Assembly: GCA_014905825.1 (NCBI GenBank)
Contig: JACGCN010000011.1
Span: forward strand, 868,001 to 932,000
Length of the DNA stretch: 64,000 bases
Direction of reading: 5' to 3'
Source: Lyophyllum atratum
Taxonomy: Eukaryota > Basidiomycota > Agaricomycetes > Agaricales > Lyophyllaceae
Position numbers and translations under genes: made by a program. Under the pieces are notes generated by a model. It was given only the letters and a program-made list of their open reading frames with translations, searched no databases and was not told the DNA's origin. Of this stretch, positions 29,292 through 42,815 are shown one piece after another (positions within the stretch are counted from its first letter, which is position 1; each line of letters begins with the position of its first letter).

Positions 29292-31999
29292 ATGTCAGAG
29301 AAATTTTCGGAAAGTGCTCCCGAGCTGAAGCTACCGGCCTCCATTCATACAAGAGTCTTCGGCATTTGGAAAGTCTTAATGCTCAAGGAATCCTTTTCCC
29401 TCAAGCCTTCTGCCTGGTTTGAGTATAACAAGTACATCGCCACATTACCCCACGTTTACAGACTTGCCATGGACGTCTATACCCTGAACCCCACCCTCGT
29501 GATCGTTTATTTAGTGGCCAGGGCATGGAAAGGGATAGAGCCTGGAATTGCCGTCTACATTTCTTCCCAACTATACATTGCGGTGTGTAATGCCAACCAC
29601 CCTCCACCGCCACACTATCTGATGTAGCCACAGCTCGAGTCTTATCTACGTGATGGGCAGGGTAGTAACCCCAAAGCCGTCCTCCAGGCACTTGTCGCCC
29701 ATATATTCTTCGTGATCCTATCGACCTTGACAACGAAATTACAGTAAGGACTGCGACTCTCCCTACGGCTTGGTCTTGACTCGCGCTTTTTCAGAAACCT
29801 CTTTGTACCGAGATTGACAGCACAGACGGAAATTTATTTCGAAGAACATCTCATGAGAGGTCAGCTTGCCCACTTCCGTTTCCGTTCTGCTTCGGTCTAA
29901 AGCGACTCGGTCAGAAAACCTTAGATATGATGTTCAGACCCTTCAGCGTGCGCAATTATCTTTCCCTGTTCTTCCACCTTCATAATTTGACTGTATGTAC
30001 GTGGATACCAGAAAGCAAGACAAGATGGCCAGATGCTTGCATGGCTTGGTTCTGCTTTTCTGAGATTTGTGAAGCAGGGTCTAATGTACTGGGCCTGTTT
30101 ACAATCGTCACCTCCGTCCTGTACCAGGATCATGGCGGATCATTCTTCACGATCCTGTGCTTGATTTATCCTTTGATGGCGAGAGCCTTGAACGCTCCTT
30201 TCAGGAATCAACGTCAGGATGATTCTCGCCACCCGTGGCGCTTATACTGATTTTCTCTCAGCGCTAGTGGTTTTCTCAGAGAACAAAGACTATATCCGGA
30301 TCCAGGCTCTTGAACAAGTCAGCGCAAAAAGGTATCGAGAAGATATTGTGATTAACAACCTCGCCGAATATATCATGAACGGTAAATAATTCATGTTCCT
30401 AATCGAATGTCCTCCTCACGGCTCTTGCTATCTCAGAATACGTGGCAGCGCGGAAGGGCTTGGGTACCAGCTACATAGAAGATCACTTCGATGCTATAGG
30501 AACAGACAAGAAGGCCTTGTTCCAAATTTTCCGAGCTCTCTCCGGGGAAATACCTGTGGTAGAAGCCTTAGTTTTCAGTTCGTATAACCGTCTCATCACG
30601 TCTTTCAGATGTATTTTGCATACTGCGCCCTGCTCGATCCAGCTTCGCACATGATGTCCACTCTTGCAATTCTTCGGCAGCAGTCGAACGCTATGAGTAG
30701 TAGTGTCTCGACCATCTTTCAGATGTTTTCGAGCATTCTATACACGCTCGACAGGACCAAACGCCTCTATCACGTGGAGGAACTAAGGCTCATTGATGGG
30801 GAAACAGAATATTGTCCCCCTGAAGGAAATAGAGGGATGTCATTCGACCTTCAGTGAGCGTTATGCACCTTGTTTACTGCTGACCGTTCATTTTTCATTT
30901 TTCAGAAATGTGTCATTCACATACCCGGGTGCGAAGTCTAAGGAAGGAGCTCTGAAAGATGTATCCCTGAGAATCGAGGCAGGACAACTAGTCGTCATCG
31001 TCGGCGCTAACGGTAGCGGCAAGTCGACGCTCATCAAGCTTCTCACCAGGGTGTATGATGTGACTTCTGGGGACCTTCTCGTCGACGGCCTCCCGGTCCA
31101 GGATTACAAGGTGGCAGACCTCCATGATGCGACCGCGATTCTCAACCAGGACCACAAGATCTACCCTTTCTCACTGGCTGAGAACATCGGCCTCGGGTAT
31201 TCTGCCTGCATAGCGGACATGGACATGATCAAGGACTCTGTAGAAAAAGGCGGCGCCAGCGAAGTGATTGCTGGTATGAAAGCGGGTCTTGATACGATCC
31301 TTGAGCCGATTCAGACTGCCCAAGGGCATAATTTGGAGTCGAAGCATCAAGTACTGCGGGAAATTCTTCAAGAATTGGAAATGCCGAATGAAATATCTGG
31401 TACGTCACAAATTCTTCTTTGCACCGAGTTTTCGAGGACTTAAACACGACATTCGCAGGAGGAGAGAAACAGCGCATAGTGGCGTTAGTGTTTATCCGTC
31501 TTGTACCTTCTCAACGGAGAACTGACTCTTACCTCTTTCTAGCTCACGGACTTTCATGCGGCTGCATTCCCCTAAAGTAAAGTTCGTCGCGGTGGACGAG
31601 CCTAGTTCTGCGCTTGACCCGAGAGGAGAACTTCAACTGTTTGATCGCCTTCGGTCTGAGCAGTTGGGGAGAACCATGATATTTGTCACTCACCGCTTTG
31701 GCCATCTCACCAAGCACGCGGATCTCGTTATGTGTGTATAGTTCTCACTTGATATCCTCTCAGCCTTCCTTAACGAGCTTCGCAGTTGCATGAAAAACGG
31801 TGAAATAATCGAACAGGGTGCTCACAAGGACCTACTTGCCCTCAACGGTGAATACGCCACTTTGTATAATATTCAAGCGCAGGCTTTCGCTCCTGTTGAG
31901 GTAACGAACGCATGTTGACACTTTCCTGCTCGATATATTTACGCTGCACGATAGGTTGCACCGGGGACCCCACCGAACCCTGACGATGTACTTGATTGA
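29292..31999 (+). CDS. ABC half-transporter (one membrane domain, one ATPase domain)
   Basis: Early exons (29292-29582, 29634-29743, 29795-29859) and later ones join into a membrane-domain half with hydrophobic stretches (NPTLVIVYLVARAW; HIFFVILSTLTT). The ATPase domain is complete: Walker A GANGSGKST (near 31003), Q-loop LNQDHKIYPFSLAENIGLG, signature SGGEKQRIVA made across an intron near 31400-31460, Walker B KFVAVDEPSSALDP (near 31580) and H-loop FVTHRFGHL. It ends with GEIIEQGAHKDLL and a short last exon after GTAACG. A type of half-transporter common in agarics; substrate unknown. The middle exons around 29900-30250 are not resolved, and one could hide a defect. Confidence 0.82.
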
Positions 32000-32478
32000 G
32001 AGACACGGTGAATTTGTAGTTTATATCAGGTTTCCTCTTTATCTGGTAGAGATGTAACATTCTTGACTATTTTATCGTTTCGTTGCCTTGTATGATGTTG
32101 CATCCACTGGAGTATGCAAGGATCCGCTTTGTTCGGAATACGAAGCAGCGGTGCCGCCTGTTTCACGGACTTCCCACCATTTGGCATCCACGTACTTGGT
32201 ACGTAATATTCTTGCAGAATTCTGCGCGAACGGACGTGGGGGCACCATGGCGAATAATAATATTAGTGGTATTGTTTATCATCATCCATGAAGTGGATTT
32301 CGTGATTTATCTCTAGCCATGGTGGTAAGGTCAGCTTCTGACCGCCCAGTATTCATATCACGTCGTATTTCGTATCTCACAAGTGATTTAGGACCAGTAG
32401 GAAGTAGTAGCAATATTATACAAGGGTATGGGGCTGAACAGAACATATCGACACGGCTCCTGATCAAAGGCAAAGATA
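32000..32478. other. Convergent intergenic region
   Basis: Three-prime regions of the ABC transporter and the cupin gene. No gene seen. Confidence 0.5.
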
Positions 32479-33216
32479 TCACTCTGCTTTCTTTAATGAC
32501 ACATATGCCCTTCGGTAGCCTAGCAGCGGTGCGAGATAACCTCCGAATAATGTAACAAACTGCACATACACCAAGGCGGAGGTCATCAGTGATATTAGAC
32601 ATTGCAGCATCATAACGACAACAAAGACTCAAAGGTGAACTCACAAACTTCTCTAGCCAAACGAAATGACCGGGAAACCCTGGCATCGTGTCTCCATGAT
32701 AACAAGTCAACATCGCGTCGAACAGATTCGTCGGCGGAGCCCCCTTCGCGAACATATTGCGGAAGAATATCTCCTTCTCTTCGTCCTTTTCCCTAGGTCA
32801 ACAAAAGACAGGAGAACACCCAAAAGAAAACAAACCATCGGATCCGTCTTCTCATAAAACGTACACGCAACGCCTTTGAACGTCCGCAAGCTATGCACCA
32901 CGCCCTTCGGAATAACCACGTCCCCGTCCGCAGGCGTGTACTCCCTCACACTCGACCCCAGCATGATCTCCATCTTGCCCTCCACGACGCAGATGATCTC
33001 GTCGTGGGTCTCGTGCCAGTGGGGCGGCACGTATAAGACGTCGGCGTCGGGGTCAGCTGAGGTTTCGTTCTTCACCATGTAGGGCTCGTTCCGGAGGAAG
33101 GTCTGCCAACCGCGTCAGCGTCGATATCTAGAACGGACGCCATTTTACTTGGGAAGTACCATTTTCATGCCCTTCCCGTATGTGACAGCGTCGGGCAGAT
33201 GTTGTGCGTTGGACAT
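32479..33216 (-). CDS. Small cupin-domain protein with hydrophobic C-terminus
   Basis: Four exons (33216-33160, 33102-32836, 32785-32645, 32559-32479) give 181 aa in phase. The cupin barrel motif 1 is clear (VPPHWHETHDEIICVVEGKME), with two His and one Glu as metal ligands. Motif 2 (PADGDVVIPKGVVHSLRT) supplies the last His. The C-terminal part (NLFDAMLTCYHGDTMPGFPG, then LFGGYLAPLLGYRR) may touch a membrane. Single-domain cupins include dioxygenases, isomerases and storage-type proteins; the reaction cannot be deduced. The third exon uses acceptor GGGAAAAG, chosen because only it keeps the frame. Confidence 0.75.
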
Positions 33217-33621
33217 GGTGGAGGAAGACTTGAGGAGTTGGGCGCGTGGAAAGGAATTTACCCCGTTTAAGTCCCATGGGGCTCACATAATATGCCCTCA
33301 CACGCGAAGCATGTTGTGAAGGGTCTTGACAAGGTGGCACTGGTATGCCCGTTTCGGTGCCTAACATGACAAAGAAGTCACTCGCAGTGAGGACAAGAAA
33401 GTTAGAAGCATAGATCGGCGATGAACGTTATTTCTAGGTTAGATTAGATAACGAAGGAGGGCAGTTGGCAGCTGGCAACTGCGTCTGTGCACACGCTATA
33501 CTTTCAAAGATCAAGGTTATCATTCAAAGGCTGGCCAGAATTTATATCATACAATACCCATAGTCCGCCCACCTGCACAACCTGAGCCAACCCGCCTGAA
33601 CAACCAGAGCCCACAGCTTCC
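33217..33621. other. Intergenic, no gene seen
   Basis: Promoter of the cupin gene and 3' region of the MoCF-domain gene. Confidence 0.5.
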
Positions 33622-34956
33622 CTAGATCTTAGCCTTCCCCTCCTTCGTATCCCTCGTCTCTCTCCCCTCCTCTCTCTTCTGCGCAATCTCCTCATCACTA
33701 ACCACGTGCCCTCCCACCTCCTTCTCCACCTCCCTCGCAACATCCGCCAGCCAGAGCATGTCCACACCCTCCCCACAGAGATCCCTTCCAATCAGGCTCA
33801 CGAAAACGCCCTTTCCGAGTACAGGATACGACCCGACCTGAATGCCGCGCGGCTTCAGACGCGCTTGTAGCGTCGTAAGATAGGGTGCGATCATCGATTC
33901 GGGTCGGCTGTCGAGGTGTGGGTATCAGGATCCTGTGGTCTGGCGGAAGTAATGATAGAGGAAAAATACTGACTCGGTGAAGACCTGTATTCGCAGAGGT
34001 CGCTCGTTCTGGGGTGGCAGGGGCAGGAACGGCGTTAAGCCAGTTAGCATTCGTTGGAAAAGCGAGGGAATCCCTGGGAACACGCATAAGCGGCCTTCCA
34101 TTCGTATTACAGGCTAATTGAGATGAATGGCATTAGCAGCCTCACATAGGGATTGCAACGTTAATGCATGTGAACTTACGACCCATATGTCCTCGCCAAC
34201 GAAGATGATCTCTGCGTGCTCAGGGAATAGCGCCATGCGCTGCGCCGCCTCGCGCTGTTGCGCATTCGCATGGGCCCAATTGCGGTTCTTGCTGAGGCCG
34301 TCTATTCTCCGTAGAGTCTCGGGATGGTGTACGAGGGATTGGTCGAAGGACTTGGCAAGGGCGGCGTAGGTAATATCTGCCGATGTGGGTCTGGTTCAGT
34401 AGGAATCCACCTTTAGAAAGGTGCTGTGTGCGCACCGTCGTGTGTAGGCCCGATACCCCCAGTCGTGATCACGAAATCATACTTCTTCACCATCCGCCTG
34501 CTCGCCTCGATGCTGCACCACACGCAAGCTATTCGTAAGCTGCACCACGTCTTGGCCGCGAACCCAACACGCACATTTCTTGCTCGTCATCAGCGATGAC
34601 CTCTATTCGTTTTCTATATTTCGGTCACGGGCGCTCAGGACGGGCTCATAAAATAGGGGAGGTCGGACGCACAGATCAATCCCCTGCTCAAAGCAATACC
34701 GCGCGAAGAAGTGGGAGTTCCGGTCCAGTGTCTTGCCATTCAGAATTTCGTCGCTAAACCGAGAATTCGGTGACTACAGGACTCGCCGTCAGCGTGTAGA
34801 GACGCACCCAATGATGAGAGCAGCGGCAGTCCGTATATGACGTCCTTCTCCCAGCGGATTCCTTACTACTGGTGACGTATGGAACCGCATTGGTTCGTTG
34901 CTGCTTGTGCCTGCCGTAGCTGACGTTTCGAATGACGAAGAAGAACTTGAAGTCAT
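33622..34956 (-). CDS. MoCF/MoaB-Mog-fold protein (CinA-N / FAD-synthase-like)
   Basis: Seven exons (34956-34808, 34753-34673, 34613-34575, 34512-34436, 34376-34180, 34113-33974, 33907-33622) give 322 aa in exact phase. Motifs: [76 protein letters not shown], and a C-terminal [16 protein letters not shown]. This is the molybdopterin-binding fold shared by MoaB/Mog, CinA and FAD synthetase N-domains. Fungal stand-alone versions are usually annotated as molybdopterin-binding proteins. An upstream in-frame Met at 35058 would add an Arg/Ser-rich start (LLSFRFLLPSTSFRA) that looks like a mitochondrial presequence. Confidence 0.85.
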
Positions 34957-35058
34957 GGTAAGAGCCCGACGGTGCCTGGAAAGTCGTGTGCTGCGAATGT
35001 GAGTATTGGTCGCTCGAAAGGAGGTGGATGGAAGCAGGAAACGAAACGAAAGCAGCAT

Positions 35059-38000
35059 CGATGTTTGCACGGAATTAGACCAGGATAGTCGGGCTTTGGA
35101 GCTCACGTCAGTGGATGGACATGGGAGTTGGGCGTGGGTAGGTGTTGGCGGAGTGCTGAGGTGCGCTTTATTCACGTCATACACGCCGTATACACGGTTG
35201 ACCGCAGAACAGCAACTGGCCAACTCAACATCATCATGATAATTATCTATAACACATGCATAGCCGGATTACAATCGTCCGACAGGCGTCCACGAGCAGG
35301 ATGCTGTGCTAGACTCCGACGACAAGTTCATAACAAACCATCCTCGTCGTCCGCTCCAACTGGAAATTAATACCTCGGTCTCTAGCCAGCCCAAAGCAGC
35401 TCCGTACCACACTTGGCTCCTTGCGGCGCCCCGCATTTCGTGGTTATCTCCGTATCATGTTTATCTTGACATCTGGCGACTGCGCGGAAGGAGATCCGCA
35501 TCCGTGTACCCTATCGGTCGACCTGAAGGTACTCGCGAACCCGTGCTGGCTGGCCTGCCATCGTCGTGGGCGCTGGGCAATTCTGTTTGTCATGAGGAAA
35601 ACAAACTGTCATTTTTCACCCGATAAGGATGGGTAGCTGGTGCGATGCGATGCGATGCGATGCACCGCAAATTCTGAATCTCTCAGAACTTTCGATCACA
35701 CCGTACTCAAGCATCGTAGTTCAAGTCCATGCCCTGACGTTCCATACCTCTGAAGCTGCGCATTTCTATGGCATTTTCCATGATCGTCAAATTCAAGTCA
35801 AACGTGGCCTTCATCGCGAACGCCGTGAGAGGAGACTAGAGAACTTGAGGCAAGGTCCCGGTATCAGCTACGAGATCTTCAGTGCCTACGGAACGGTCTG
35901 GTTGTTTGAGCCAAATCTGTATAGCCGACCTTAGCCCTCCATGGGTTGATAGATGTGGCGCTGGTGAAGAAGAGACACTCCTATGACGAGCAGGGAGTCT
36001 TCAGTGGGTCGTGCATCCGCAAGGTATGGATATAGTAACCAACACCAGGGCAGTAGTGGTAGAGAATTCATCCACTTCACATCTCAGACCATGATGACGA
36101 AACTATTGAGCACATTGACTCAAACGATGCATCGACTCGGAGAGATATCCCGAGTGAGCCCTTTGCCTCCTGACACGGCGACATTAAGACAATTACAGGA
36201 CAGATGACGTATCACGATCCTATATATTCCATGGTTAGGAGGAGTTGGCGGTAGCGCGTCAAATTGACAGAAGTATACATCGAGAACCCGAGGGTGAGTT
36301 GACCAGGAGGATTCCATTTTCAGAAATGATAGAAAGGCCTTCAGGTGACGAGATGGCTGCTTGATTGCATTGGTGATCAGAAGCTGAACAAGAATACAAT
36401 GGAATTATAGTTACATGTTATTGATCTCACCGGAATTTTGGGATGCTACGCGCCAGTTTGCTCAAATAGGACAGAGACGTGTCGTCGCAGCAGGACCGAC
36501 TTGGCAGATTTGTGACGGACTATCCATGACATTTTGGGGGGCAAGGGAAACATATAGTGGGTGCATAGTTTAATCTGTGTTTTCGTGAGGAATGGTGAGG
36601 ATTTGTGGTAGCCGCAATACAGAACTTGGTCGAGGTCTCTTCGATCAGCCCGCAGCGTTCGACCATAGGTACTATAGCATGCGGTCGATCATGATGGATC
36701 CACGATGTTGCAGTTCAAGGTAATAACTGCCCATGAGCATGACCAGTGATATTCCGGACCCAGATTGGTTCGCAAGTTGATGAGGGTTCTGGTAAGAAAC
36801 ACGGAGGATTAGATAAACCTTACATCACGGTCGCGGATCAATCGATCAATACTAATAGTCACCTCAAGGGGGACTCGACCCTCTTGTACGTCTCCGAACC
36901 AATCTCGTTCGACAACGGGGACAAGGACGCGCCGATAGGCCCAAATGATCACATCACTGGTTCAAATGTCCATCATCCAAGCCTCTATGAATCTATGCTT
37001 AACGCTCTGTAAAGCTAGTTAAAGCCTTAGAGCTATCGTCTCAAAGTTTCGAGGGAATCTAATGGTACCAGTACGTGTCTTTCTACCCTCGACATTCCCA
37101 CAACGGAGGTAGCTTCCGAGATTTACAGAAGACAATGTCCTTTAACAGATGGCATGTTTGTCTCTCATACAACAGTTGTTCACACCGGGTGCTTCTGTCA
37201 CAACGTTGAGATTGGCATCGATAGGGGAGGCGGTGGAGTAAGATGCGCTCGACCCTATGGAAGTACCAATCATCGAAAATTCTATTCACGCGGTACGCAA
37301 CGTTCCTCATTCCGGAGCTTACTCTGCTGGGCCACTGCCGGATATCCTTACTGCATTGCACCCTGGCTTGAATGAAACGAGAAATCCTTCATTCAGAAGT
37401 TTGCACAGGACAAGACAAAGTCTGGCATCGTGTTCAACATCTACTGAGCTCGGCAGCCCTTATCGATTTCATTTTGCCATGTCTGGAAAATGTGGGTTCC
37501 GACAGTAAGCACACCTATCAAGTTATGTTGAGACTCAAATCGCAGGGTTCTTTCAGACCTATACTATACCGTCTTGAGACTAGAAACACCCGTCCCTCTT
37601 GTCGAAATACAACCACATCGTCTACCTAGGCCGAAGATTCCCACCCGGCAGAAGCCTGAAGAAGCGCGAAGGCAGCTTCGTTGCACTCCTGGCTTTCCTC
37701 GTGTTAGCCTTGGAGCCTTGAGTGCTTCCCAGGTACTTTTGTATTAACGGGTTCACGGAACGAAGGCTCTGGTACTCCTGAGGTACCGGACTCACACGTT
37801 AATTCAGACCGGCTTATCGGCAAGCATGGTGCTTCTATTGGCCGTTGTGTACGGCTTAAATGCTCTCAACGTCCTTAACGCTCATGCACACCCCAAGTTA
37901 CGATCACGATCGCTATCCTTAGCACCCCACAACAGCAAGGGGTTAGACTCCCTCCCAGGGTTCGGAAAATCCTGCCTGGCTGAACTTGGTGGGCGTTTCG

Positions 38001-38118
38001 GAATACGAGTCACGGTTCGCCGTCCCGATAGGCTCCTCGGTTTCTTTTCCTAGATTCCTTTATATAGGGTATCGATCGCAGATACTCCCTGTCATCGCCC
38101 CATCACCTCTATGCGATC
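35059..38118. other. 3-kb stretch without a supported gene
   Basis: Open frames are short and out of frame with one another. A GCGAT pentamer run lies at 35641-35664. Fragments at 36740-37630 look faintly coding (a Ser/Asp-rich frame at 36746-37012) but show no domain; they could be relics. Confidence 0.5.
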
Positions 38119-39682
38119 ATGTCTTCCCCGCTTCCCAATGACATTGTGAAGAGGTGCTTATGTTGTTTCTTCGTCAGAATAGATAACTGACTTTACCATC
38201 ATACTTGTACTAGCTCTGGTCCTTTGGTATTACCCTCCTCGATGGCTTTTGTTATCAGTCTCATTATCTACACATAGGTTCTTGGGTATCTCCTTAACTG
38301 GGGTCTATATGGCGTTGTCTCTATCCAAGTCTGTGCGTCGATCACTCATTTCCGTCTCATAAAAGCCGGCTGAATGTACACGGATACTAGACTACTATTA
38401 CATCGCCTTTCCGAAAGACCGACTATATTGCAAATGTCTCGTCTACGGAACATACATTCTGGAAACTCTTCAGACCGTGGTCATCACGCACGACGCATTT
38501 GGGAGTTTTGGGTTCGGTTTTGGCAGCTACGCAGCTCTCGATAACATACAGTTCACATGTTTGAGTATCCCCATCCTCAGTGGGATAGGTACGTTCAGCA
38601 CCCCTTCGGACCGGACGTTCCTTATCCTTATTTTTTTTGCGAATCAGTCGGATGTGTCGTCCAGGTCTTCTATGCGTATCGAATCAACGTTCTATCAAAG
38701 ACCAAAATCATTGGATATATGATTGCGACAGTATGTTATTTTTATTCCTGGCTGCTGGCGTGCTCATATACCGTCCCTCCTAGGTCTCTTGCGTCGGATG
38801 TGTTGCAGGGATAGTCACCGGCGTCAAGTGTTTTCAACTCGGCAGCTTGAGCAAGCTGACTCAGACCACCGTGTTTATAAGTGCCGGGGTAGGACACGTC
38901 CTCATCTTTGGGCTTCCACCTACTGAACCTTGTGTTTAGTTCTGGTGCGGATGCTGCGCACTGTGCGACGTCACTATCGCCATAGCGATGACTTACTTGG
39001 TAGGTTTCCGCCCTCCCTCCACTTGTGCGATACCCTGTCTACAAGCACAGCAATGCTGCTTTCTTCGAGAGGACAATGTTGTCTCTTCGCGTAGTATAAC
39101 CTGACACCACCACTTTTATCAGCTCTCGCGTCACGACACAGGCTTCCAGTCAACACACCTCATGATCACGAAGCTCACGCGCCTTACCATCGAGACAGGC
39201 ACAGCGACAGGTAACAAACAACAATCATGATCATAGGTACTTGTCATACTCAAATACTCTCCCCCTCAGCATTGGTCGCCCTTACCTATCTCTTCCTCTT
39301 CTTCAAGTTTCCTGAAACAAACTATTACGCCGTCCCCGTGCTTATCATCGCAAAGCTCTACTGCAACACACTGCTCGTACTCTTTAACAGCCGCATGCGT
39401 ATAACTGGGGGAAGGGAAGAAGACGCCGTTACCACTAGTGCAATTGATCTTTCCACGCGACCTCAGGCAGTCGTGTTTTCACGTCCTCCTTCATCATATC
39501 TGCAGGACTGGAGGATTATGCGGAAAGATGGACTCCCGAATGATGATGCCACGGAGGTCAGCGGTCCAGATTCACTATGGTCTCGATGCGAGGCAGACCG
39601 CACTGACGCGTTTCCATTGGTAGACACCCTCGTCAGGACCAGCAGTTCATGTCACCACGGACGTTTGCACGGCCCGCGATGA
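38119..39682 (+). CDS. DUF6534-type integral membrane protein
   Basis: Multi-exon gene starting at ATG 38119 (SSPLPNDIVK), with a tiny second exon (SGPL) and then LGYLLNWGLYGVVSIQV, DYYYIAFPKDRLYCKCLVYGTYILETLQTVV, FYAYRINVLSKTKIIGYMIA, LTIETGTAT spliced to ALVALTYLFLFF, and LIIAKLYCNTLLVLFNSR. This order of about seven hydrophobic segments is the hallmark of a very large agaricomycete family (DUF6534, often written as hypothetical seven-TM proteins). Function unknown. The tail is hydrophilic. Middle exon borders are approximate. Confidence 0.8.
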
Positions 39683-40404
39683 GATGCGAGGCAGCCCAGG
39701 AGGTGTGAGCAAACCACATGCCTTGGTTGGCGATGAAGCCGCGTAAAAATAGGATTCGGTAAAAGGCAATCTGTCGCCAATCTCATCGCTGTAGTCTATG
39801 TACTTGCGACTAGCATATTATAACTTCCTAAGTTCCTTACCTATTTACTTAATCGCCGATCCATGCTGTCTTTCGCGTCATAAATATTACACCTTGTCAG
39901 ACTCGGGAGTACGTACCCAAGTCGATTTATCCATGGCATGCACCACTCAACCACGAACTGCTACTCAAGGATGGTATCAAACAAGGTCGAACATCTCACG
40001 GCGCACTTGAGTGAACTGTATTCGAATCTCTGTGGAATCCGAGAAAGTAATTATTCAAATCCATCAAACTCTAGCAAACTCTAGACTGGTGTCTTGAGAT
40101 GAAGCAATGTATAAACCATCATCGGAGCTTGTCTGTAACGAGTGTAAGCTAGCTAATCCCACCACTCAAACTCTTGAAAATACCATATCGTCGTCATCAT
40201 GAAAAAGGGTCGTGATCATAGTGATAGGATGTAGGAGAACTGAACATAGGATGGGGTGAACTTGGGTCGGATTACAACAGGACACAGCTCCGACGGGCGC
40301 GGGGCTGATACCACACGAATGGAAAGAGAACCCGAAAATGGAACACAAACAGATAATAAAAGTTGGAACTTAAAAGCAACATGGAAAACACCGGATTTCC
40401 CACT
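39683..40404. other. Convergent intergenic region, no gene seen
   Basis: Three-prime regions of the DUF6534 gene and the second GPI-protein gene. Confidence 0.5.
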
Positions 40405-41346
40405 CTAGAACATGGACGCGCCGACGACGGCACCAATCACGATGCCGAACCACCCAGCGTGCGTAGAGACAGCGGCGTTGGAGGGCTTGGCGGTGCTGGC
40501 ACCGGCCTTGGTGCCAGTCGTAGTCGCAGCCTTGCTGGTAGCAGGAGTGGTCGTGGGGCTGGCGGCGGTCGGGGCAGCAGTAGCACCAGCCAGAGGAGCG
40601 GTGGCTTGACCCTTGATCTGGTCAAGAACCGCTTGGCTGAATGTACCAGTCATGCTGTTCATGCTGGGAGAGTTCCAAAAATATATCAATTTTTGCTCTA
40701 TGGTCGACATGCGGGGGACGTGACTTACGTGAATTTAGCGGAGAAAGCAAGAGCGGGGTATTGGGGTGCAGCGGGGTCCTTGAAGCTCAGAGACTCGAAG
40801 CGAATGAAGCTAAAATGACATATTCGGCTCAATTGTTTGGTCTTAAAATGGAACCAATGAAGTACGCACTATTCGTTGCTGTTAGGGCCGATGGTTGCGT
40901 CAGGAGTGAACTGAATCGACTGAGTCGTCGACACGTCAACACTGGGAATGATAGTTTGGAGGAGGGTCTATGGGAGGAAAAGGAATTAATCAATATAGGC
41001 GATAAATATCCATAAGTATTGGGAGAAGGAGGATGACTGTGCGTATTCCTCCCTCTAATACAGCATGTACAAGAGCTTGGATTTACCTGTTGTTGAGCGT
41101 TGCCAGCGTAGATGGAGACCTTAGAAGGACCGAAGTCCTTCAGGGTTGGGGCCTTGCCATCGTCCTGCCAGCTAACTGTGGCCTGCTGTCCGCCAGTGAA
41201 GACCGAAGAAGCAGTCGGGGAGGTGGTCTGGCAAAAAATATCAGCTGCGGGATCACTACAGTTCACGAAGGATAAAAACTGACATAGACGGTGGCGAACG
41301 CGGAAGTAGAGAGCGCGAGGAGGACAACAAGAGATTGCGAGAACAT
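40405..41346 (-). CDS. Kre9/Knh1-like GPI-anchored protein (short form)
   Basis: Five exons (41346-41284, 41227-41087, 40967-40870, 40809-40729, 40663-40405) give 213 aa in exact phase. Signal peptide FSQSLVVLLALSTSAFATVY. The PF10342-type domain shows TSPTASSVFTGGQQATVSW, KVSIYAGNAQQQ, IPSVDVSTTQSIQF, TIGPNSNEYFIRF. A Thr/Ala-rich stalk and a hydrophobic tail (FGIVIGAVVGASMF) predict GPI attachment. It resembles the protein at 27494-28579 in layout, not closely in sequence. Confidence 0.88.
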
Positions 41347-42815
41347 TTCGATTATTTGCGTAGGGGGTAAGAGAGTGTGGGTGTAGCGAATGTCAGTGCT
41401 TGGTGCACGAAAGCAAAAAAGCTGAGGGCGTTGGTAGGTAGGGAGATGGAGGAGGCGAAAACGGTTACAGAACAAGCCAAGCCGATAAAGAAAATGCGGA
41501 GTTTGGACTTTTTGATCAGGAAAGTATACAGTACCCGGAGGAGAAACGTGGCGTTTGTTCCTGACAAGCCCTCCCACCATCATCATGATCATCCCGTTGA
41601 GACCGAGTCATGATGATGCTGTCGCCTCTTCTAGCAGCTCCTTCCACACCTTACCTCCGTAGCAGGCAGACTGATCCTCTTCATTGGGGGGTTTCTATCA
41701 GATCTCAGCTGCTAGAGCCTGTGAGAGGCCCCAATCTACAAGATGCGGCACCGGAAATGTCATATTCATTGACCTTGGCTTGACTGATCCTGAAATTCTG
41801 CCATGTGCGGCCGTACAGTACCTGTCGCAGCTGCCAACTTTGAACCCCCGATGAACAGGATATGCTAAGGGGATGCTCGCGGCCGTTAGGCGCTGTAAAA
41901 ATCAGCCAACGAATCGGATGACCAGACAGATTCGAGCAAACTATAATCTATTAATAGGGTGTGTGTTGTATTTTTACCTTATGCGATTAAACGACTGACA
42001 TATTGAATCAGGCCCTTCCAAGTCACATAGCCTCAGCATGCAAAGTAATTATTCCACATACACAGTCATGAAGTCTTCCCCCGTCGGTGCTAAGAGCGAG
42101 TCCTCCAAACATTCGATGGATAGATATACTCGAGTAGGCACTGACATCTGTTTATCCGCGAGACGTTCAGCCGCATGCACATCCTTCATCCCGTTAGGCT
42201 TCGAGTTGATCTGCTAACATGTCACAGATGATCGATGACAGGCCGTGATGAAGCAATCGTAAGTATCACCCGGCGGCTTGTACTGAGTAGGCTCTGAGTT
42301 CAAAATTATAAACATGGTGCGAACGTTTCATGTGTCGCGTTTCATGCTCGTGCTCCTTTCTCTGTGCGTGCTCCGGCAAGCCGTGCTACTCGCTGAATAG
42401 CTAACCCTCTTGGCCTTCGAAAGTCGCCAAGTGGTGTACAGTTCCTTCTGAAACAAGGCTTGACGTGGACGCTACCATGGATTCGCTTGGAAGAAGGAGA
42501 CCTTACAACCCGTCACTCAACTGTGCAGGCGACGCCAGTCTATCTTGTGCAAGGGGTTAGCATCAGGAAGGTAGGGACGGACGACGACCTCGTATCGAAG
42601 TCGTCATATATGCCGGCCCATACCCTGAAGAGCCGATCCCAAAATATCTTGCATGTTCTTGGATTCTCTGGACATATAACATGAATCGATAACTAATCTA
42701 TGGTTGCTGGGGCAAAGCTACAGCTAATGATACAATTTCATGACAGCGAGGAGTATTAACAGGTGGTGGTGGTACATAGGCTTATACTTTACGTGACAGA
42801 CTTCTGATGTCGAGA
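41347..42815. other. 1.5-kb intergenic, no gene seen
   Basis: No frame longer than about 75 codons with domain-like sequence. A CATCATCATGATCATC stretch lies at about 41579-41594. Confidence 0.5.

Noticed and set aside
36746..37640. Possible gene at 36.7-37.6 kb
   Set aside because: Several 70-90 codon frames exist but no splice pattern joins them and no domain is recognisable.
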